64,000 nt of DNA. It comes from Paenibacillus sp. CC-CFT747 (GTDB taxonomy: Bacteria > Bacillota > Bacilli > Paenibacillales > NBRC-103111). The notes under the pieces are model-generated. The model was not told the DNA's origin and ran no database searches. It saw only the letters and a list, made by a program, of their open reading frames with translations. Below are positions 59,475 through 64,000 of this stretch, piece by piece. Position 1 is the stretch's first letter. Each line of letters opens with the position of its first letter. Made by a program: the position numbers and the translations under genes. Where the stretch lies: NCBI GenBank assembly GCA_030323305.1, contig CP106741.1, positions 4,153,501 to 4,217,500 on the forward strand. The letters are read 5' to 3'.

Positions 59475-62098
59475 AAATCAATCGGATCAAGTTCTGGACT
59501 GGCCCTAACCTGTACAGCTTTCGTCCAACGATTTGGGTAGAGCTCGATTTGGAGGAGCTGGAGGACAAGCCCTCTCATCTTCTGCCCGGATTTGTCGACC
59601 GCCTGCTTCACATCATGCCTACTCTGAAAACGCATACTTGTTCCTTGGGCTACCCGGGCGGTTTGGTGGAAAGGCTGCGGGAAGGGACCTGGATGGGTCA
59701 TATCCTGGAGCACATGGCTCTCGAGATCCAGCACTTGGCCGGCATACCAGTTAAGCGGGGGAAGACGGTCACGAGTGAACGGAAAGGGATTTATTTCGTT
59801 ACCTTCGATTACAAGGAGAAGGAATCCGGTCTTCATGCCTTTCATGCGGCCTATGAGCTGGTGGAGGGGCTCCTCGAGGGGAAGGAAGACCTGGACGCCG
59901 CTCCTTATGTCACCAAGACAGCAGAGCTTTATTACGCCAACAAGCTTGGGCCGAGCACAGAGGCCATTTTCGAAGCGGCGAAGGCACGCAAAATTCCGGT
60001 GGAGCGCGTCGGCAAGGACAGCTTCCTCCGTCTTGGAACCGGCTCCCGCCAAAAATATGTCCAAGCGACTGTCTCCAGCCAAACCTCCTATTTGGCGGTC
60101 GAGAACTCCTGCGACAAAGAGATGACGAAGCGGCTCCTCGAGGACGCGGGACTGCCGGTTCCCGAGGGCACGGTGGTCCGTTCTTCCCGGGAGCTGCCGG
60201 GGACAGCCGAATCGCTTGGTTTTCCTCTCGTGATAAAGCCGCTGAACGGGCGCCAGGGGCAGGGAGTCGTTACGAATATCCAGTCTCCGGAGCAGCTTCA
60301 CTCGGCTTTCACTCAGGTAGGAGAGGAAGGCAGAGATTATATTGTGGAGAGATACTTCGCCGGGGAAGATTACCGGTTTGTGGTGGTAGGGGGCGAGTTG
60401 GTCGCGGCGAGCCTCCGGATTCCTCCTCGGGTTACCGGGGATGGAAAGAAGACGATTCGTGAGCTGATTGAACAGGAGAACCTTAATCCCCTGCGGGGAG
60501 AATGCCACGAGAAGCCGATGACGCGAATCCCGCTTGACGAGAGAACGGAATGTTACCTGGCCAAAAACGGGCTGAGCCTGGAAGCCGTTCCAAGGAAAGG
60601 GGAAGAAATCGAGGTTCTTGGCAATGCCAACCTGTCGACAGGGGGCAAGGCGATCGATGTCACGGATACCGTGCATGCCGATTATCGCTCCATGGCGATT
60701 CGAGCGGCCGGTGCCGTGGGTCTGGATATTGCGGGAATCGATATCATCAGTCCCGATGTGACGGTTCCTTTCGATCCGAACAAAGCGGTTATCCTCGAGG
60801 TGAATGCAGCGCCGGGCATTCGCATGCATCATTATCCATCCGAAGGCAAGAGCCGGGATGTGGGCGGAGCGATCATGGATTATCTGTTCCCTTCCCGGGA
60901 GGAGGCATCGATTCCGGTTGTCGCGGTGACGGGAACGAATGGGAAAACCACCACTTCCCGTCTTGTGGCTCATCTGTTAAAGAAGGAGGGCCGCCGGATC
61001 GGGCTGACGAATTCGGACGGGGTATGGGTGGACGACCAGGTGCTGGATACCGGGGATTGCAGCGGCCCGGGCAGCGCACGCCGCATCTTGACCCATCCCG
61101 AGGTGGATCTGGCCGTGCTGGAAACGGCACGCGGAGGCATGCTTCGGGAAGGTCTCGCTTTCCGCTATTGTGACGTAGGGATCGTTACCAACGTATCCGA
61201 GGATCATCTCGGCATGGACGGCGTCGAGACGATGGATGACCTGCGCAAGCTGAAGCAGCTTGTTGCCGAAGTGGTCCTGCCCGAAGGAACCTGCATTCTT
61301 AATGCCGATGATGAGCATTGCCTGCAAATGGCGGATCACACGAACGGCCGCGTGGTCTATTTCTCTCTCCGGGCGGATAACCCCGTTGTCCGGGAGGCCG
61401 TGAAATCAGGCGGAGAGGCTTGGTACCTGGACGACGGGTGGATCGTTTGCGCCCGTAACGGCGAGGCCGTCCGCTTCCTGCCTGCGGCTCACATTCCCCT
61501 GACGATCAAGGGGCTGGCCCTTCATAACATCGCCAATGTTATGGCCGGACTCGCCGCCGCCCACGCGCTCGGCAAAACGCTGGCCGAGCTCCGCAACCAG
61601 GTCATTACCTTCTTCCCGTCTCTTAAACAGAACCGGGGAAGGTTAAATGTCCTGGAGAAGGACGGGCGGATTCTGGTGGCGGATTACGCTCATAATGTAG
61701 CGGGAGTAGAAGCCATGTTCACCACCATCAAAGGGATGGAGAAGAAAAGGGTGATCACCGTTGCCTCCGCTGCCGGAGACCGCCCGGATAAGGCGATTGT
61801 GGAGATGGGGACGGTCATTGGACGGGAATCGGATTATTTCATTGTGAAGGAAGACCATGACTTAAGAGGCCGTCCGCCCGAAGAGGCAGCGGCTCTGCTG
61901 ACCCAGGGGGCTCACCGTGGCGGCTTGACAGGGGAACGAATCAAGCAGGTGCTGGACGAGAAGAAAGCCTTTCATCAAGCCTGGCAAATGTCTATGCCGG
62001 GTGACATCCTCCTGATGCTTCATGACTCGTTCCGGAACTTTGAGGACTTTCTGAAGGAAATGAACCGCAATCCGGGCCGTCTCAAGAAGGTCGATTAA
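59471..62098 (+). CDS. cphA: Cyanophycin synthetase
   Basis: The 875-residue protein is intact and full-length. The N-terminal domain (GPNLYSFRPTIWVELDLEEL) is followed by an ATP-grasp domain (GFPLVIKPLNGRQGQGV and VILEVNAAPGIRMHHYPSEG). A C-terminal Mur-ligase-like domain has the P-loop VTGTNGKTTTSRLVAHLL and DYAHNVAG. It adds Asp and then Arg to the cyanophycin chain in two ATP-dependent steps. It pairs with cphB directly upstream. Cyanophycin genes are scattered in Firmicutes; their spore-linked placement here is notable. Confidence 0.96.
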   Translation: MKINRIKFWTGPNLYSFRPTIWVELDLEELEDKPSHLLPGFVDRLLHIMPTLKTHTCSLGYPGGLVERLREGTWMGHILEHMALEIQHLAGIPVKRGKTVTSERKGIYFVTFDYKEKESGLHAFHAAYELVEGLLEGKEDLDAAPYVTKTAELYYANKLGPSTEAIFEAAKARKIPVERVGKDSFLRLGTGSRQKYVQATVSSQTSYLAVENSCDKEMTKRLLEDAGLPVPEGTVVRSSRELPGTAESLGFPLVIKPLNGRQGQGVVTNIQSPEQLHSAFTQVGEEGRDYIVERYFAGEDYRFVVVGGELVAASLRIPPRVTGDGKKTIRELIEQENLNPLRGECHEKPMTRIPLDERTECYLAKNGLSLEAVPRKGEEIEVLGNANLSTGGKAIDVTDTVHADYRSMAIRAAGAVGLDIAGIDIISPDVTVPFDPNKAVILEVNAAPGIRMHHYPSEGKSRDVGGAIMDYLFPSREEASIPVVAVTGTNGKTTTSRLVAHLLKKEGRRIGLTNSDGVWVDDQVLDTGDCSGPGSARRILTHPEVDLAVLETARGGMLREGLAFRYCDVGIVTNVSEDHLGMDGVETMDDLRKLKQLVAEVVLPEGTCILNADDEHCLQMADHTNGRVVYFSLRADNPVVREAVKSGGEAWYLDDGWIVCARNGEAVRFLPAAHIPLTIKGLALHNIANVMAGLAAAHALGKTLAELRNQVITFFPSLKQNRGRLNVLEKDGRILVADYAHNVAGVEAMFTTIKGMEKKRVITVASAAGDRPDKAIVEMGTVIGRESDYFIVKEDHDLRGRPPEEAAALLTQGAHRGGLTGERIKQVLDEKKAFHQAWQMSMPGDILLMLHDSFRNFEDFLKEMNRNPGRLKKVD

Positions 62099-62115
62099 GG
62101 ATAGGGAATAAGAGG

Positions 62116-62144
62116 TTCGGGCCGTCAAGGCCCGGATCTTTTTA
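62116..62144 (+). terminator. Terminator of the cph operon
   Basis: CGGGCC at 62118-62123 pairs with GGCCCG at 62129-62134, and CTTTTTAT follows. Confidence 0.65.
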
Positions 62145-62195
62145 TAGAACGGGGAAATGCATCCCGCTGTAGGCAGCGGAGAGGTTTGTTTAGGC

Positions 62196-63265
62196 ATGGC
62201 CAATTATACGGAAAGCGGGGCGTTCGGAATGGGAGAAAGCTTGGCAATCGTCAAACGAGGCAATCAATGCGAAAGCCTTCACAAAGGATCAGCAGCCGTC
62301 ATGGACAGCCGGGGGACCCTGCTTTACCACATCAGTGATCCGGAGCATGTTTATTTTTCCCGTTCCACCATCAAGCCGATTCAAGCCATCCCCCTTCTGG
62401 CATCCGGAGCCGCCGAGCGGTTCGGCTTTACGGATAAGGAAATCGCCATTTGCTGCGGTTCCCACGATGGACAGGATATGCACACGGCAACCATTAAGGA
62501 AATACTGAAAAAGCTGGATTTGGACTCAGAGGCTCTCCAGTGCGGGATCCACCCGCCTTACAACAAGGATGTCGCTAACCGGCTGATCCGGGAAGGCAAA
62601 GAGCCTTCTCCCTGCATAACAACTGTTCGGGCAAGCATACCGGCATGCTGGCGGTCTGCCTGCACAAAGGATGGGACCTCGGCACCTATTACCATCCGGA
62701 TCATCCGCTTCAGAAATGGATTGCCAGCATCCTGGCCGAGCTCTCGGGGATGGACCCGGAGAATCTCATTGCCGGGACGGATGGTTGCGGGCTTCCTACT
62801 CATGCAATGCCGTTGTCCCGGCTGGCACTGGCTTATGCCCGGTTAAGTGATCCTTCCTCCGTGGAAACGGACGAATATCGGGCGGTTATCCCGCGAATCA
62901 CCTCGGCTATGACCCGCTACCCTTCTATGATCGGAGGAGCCAAGGAATTCGACACGGACATGATTAGCCTCGCTCAAGGGAGAATGATCTGCAAGGTAGG
63001 AGCGGAAGGAGCTTACTGTATCGGTTTACTAGACCGGGGAATCGGAATAGCGTTCGATATCGATGACGGGGGAACCCGGGCGGCTTATCCGGCAGCCGTC
63101 GAAATTCTCACCCAGCTTGGAGTGCTTACGGAGGAAGAGCGGGACAAGCTTGAAAGCTATCACAAGCCGCAAATGACCAACCACCGCGAGGAACCCATCG
63201 GAGCCATCGAGCCGGTCCTTAAGCTTCAACCCGCTGGGGAGAAGCGGATTCGGGCGGCCGAATAA
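62196..63265 (+). CDS. Asparaginase II-family protein (PF06089) (frameshift)
   Basis: The restored protein is about 356 residues: SLAIVKRGNQCESLHKGSAA, then STIKPIQAIPLLASGAAERF, CCGSHDGQDMHTATIKEIL, NNCSGKHTGMLAVCLHKG and TDGCGLPTHAMPLSRLALAY. It matches the AnsA-like asparaginase II family; whether it hydrolyses asparagine or another amide is unknown. The frame breaks in the C3 run at 62610-62612; one C gives PSPLHNNCSGKHTG. The start at 62196 follows GGAGAGG; 62157 and 62229 are alternatives. It follows the cph operon after a terminator. Confidence 0.82.
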
Positions 63266-63321
63266 TTTAAGGGAGGCAGCCCATCCTAAGGGGAGCATCA
63301 ACCCCAAAGGAGGCTGCACTC

Positions 63322-64000
63322 ATGAAAATTGGATTTTGGCGCTCCGCCGCGGCCGGGCTGCTTCTGCTTGCGGCAGCCGGCTGCGACGATACGCCTAACG
63401 GGACGGCGAATGACGGCGGAAGCCGGTACACGCCGGAAAACGGAGTAAGGAGCCATTATTATAAGGGCACGACAATGATCCGAGACAAGGACGGAGCCGG
63501 GAACATGGCGGGCAACGGGGTCGGCAGCGGTTCCGAAAGCCGCAATTCCACCGGCATGGGAGGTACCAGCAACAAAGGTATTTCCCCATTGGGGACCGGG
63601 GGAGCCAATCCGACCAACGATGGGTATCAGGGCGGGTATTCCACCGGGACGACCAACCGCTTCGGGGCTGCGGAGCAGAACGGCTCCGAAAAGAACCCGA
63701 CCGGGATGGATCCCCGGCTTATGCACCGCAACACCCGCATGGAGCTAAGTCCTTACCTCTCCGGCAAGATTGCCGAAATGCCCGAGATTAAAGCAGCCCA
63801 TGCAGTTGTTACGGATACATCCGTTTATGTAGCGGTCCAGCTGGAGGACGCGGCAGCCAAAAGTCTGGTGCCGGCCGGACAAGCGGAGGGCAGCGGAGGC
63901 GCCCCCAGCGGACTGGATGCGAGACACGATACCTTAAGCGGAATCGTGGGGAATTCCTACGATTATTACAATCAAGGACCCCGAATGAATCACAGTGGAT
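63322..64000 (+). CDS. YhcN/YlaJ-type sporulation lipoprotein, cut by the window edge
   Basis: The reading frame is open to the last base. A lipoprotein signal (MKIGFWRSAAAGLLLLAAAG, then the lipobox Cys) is followed by a Gly/Asn/Thr-rich linker of about 110 residues (NGVGSGSESRNSTGMGGTSN). The YhcN/YlaJ-like core follows: YLSGKIAEMPEIKAAHAVVT, then DTSVYVAVQLE. Such lipoproteins are found in spore membranes of Bacillales; the function is unknown. The ribosome site AAAGGAGG lies 8 bases upstream. The C-terminal end is not visible. Confidence 0.82.
   Translation, partial: MKIGFWRSAAAGLLLLAAAGCDDTPNGTANDGGSRYTPENGVRSHYYKGTTMIRDKDGAGNMAGNGVGSGSESRNSTGMGGTSNKGISPLGTGGANPTNDGYQGGYSTGTTNRFGAAEQNGSEKNPTGMDPRLMHRNTRMELSPYLSGKIAEMPEIKAAHAVVTDTSVYVAVQLEDAAAKSLVPAGQAEGSGGAPSGLDARHDTLSGIVGNSYDYYNQGPRMNHSG

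Noticed and set aside
59396..60973. 525-codon minus-strand frame over cphB and cphA
   Set aside because: It is antisense to two conserved genes and its protein is rich in Arg and His without domain features.

Overview
The window is a 64 kb piece of a high-GC, endospore-forming Firmicute, most likely Paenibacillus or a close relative. It carries spore genes (gpr, a SpoVA-type operon, a YhcN/YlaJ-type lipoprotein, a SleB/CwlJ-type hydrolase). It also has the Bacillales core order yqeG-yqeH-aroE-yhbY-nadD-yqeK-rsfS-yqeM ... comER/comEA-comEB-comEC-holA-rpsT-gpr, a leucine T-box, ECF sigma/anti-sigma control, and the futalosine route to menaquinone (mqnB-mqnD). No rRNA, tRNA, CRISPR array, insertion sequence or phage gene was seen.

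Layout. 1-7 kb: exoA fragment, an MDR oxidoreductase, a phytanoyl-CoA-dioxygenase-like protein with HEAT repeats, mqnB-mqnD, a repeat-bearing intergenic stretch, a PrsW-type membrane protease, a GNAT and an AraC regulator. 8-18 kb: sugar-acid and deoxysugar catabolism, with uxaE-uxaC for uronates and rhaEW-rhaI-rhaB-deoR for L-rhamnose. 18-29 kb: a low-GC RMD1/DUF155 membrane protein, a DJ-1/PfpI protein, an EamA transporter, beta-galactosidase, an SDR, the lutABC lactate operon with a FadR-type regulator, and a glycerophosphodiester phosphodiesterase. 30-33.5 kb: a spore operon of DUF1657, a DUF421-DUF1657 '2Duf' protein, SpoVAC, SpoVAD and SpoVAE, which resembles the spoVA2mob heat-resistance locus. 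33.7-38.2 kb: MoxR, DUF58 and transglutaminase proteins. 38-58.5 kb: the conserved ribosome-assembly, NAD, competence and replication cluster, with leuS and metY inserted. 58.6-64 kb: cyanophycinase, cyanophycin synthetase, an asparaginase-II-family protein and a YhcN/YlaJ-type lipoprotein.

How they work together. The catabolic genes feed pectin- or plant-derived sugars (uronates, rhamnose, beta-galactosides) and lactate into central metabolism, and two copies of one 14-bp cre-like site suggest CcpA control. The spore block points to resistance and germination. The cyanophycin pair suggests a nitrogen reserve (Asp-Arg polymer) in a spore former, placed directly after the spore protease gene gpr.

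Quality warning. At least 36 reading-frame breaks in about 29 genes can be located by joining family-conserved protein on both sides; a 37th is inferred at the spoVAC-spoVAD junction. Nearly all are explained by one lost base in a short homopolymer, often G4 to G6. They hit genes expected to be essential (leuS, holA), so I read them as sequencing or assembly errors, not decay. Each affected gene is annotated over its full restored span, with the break position given.
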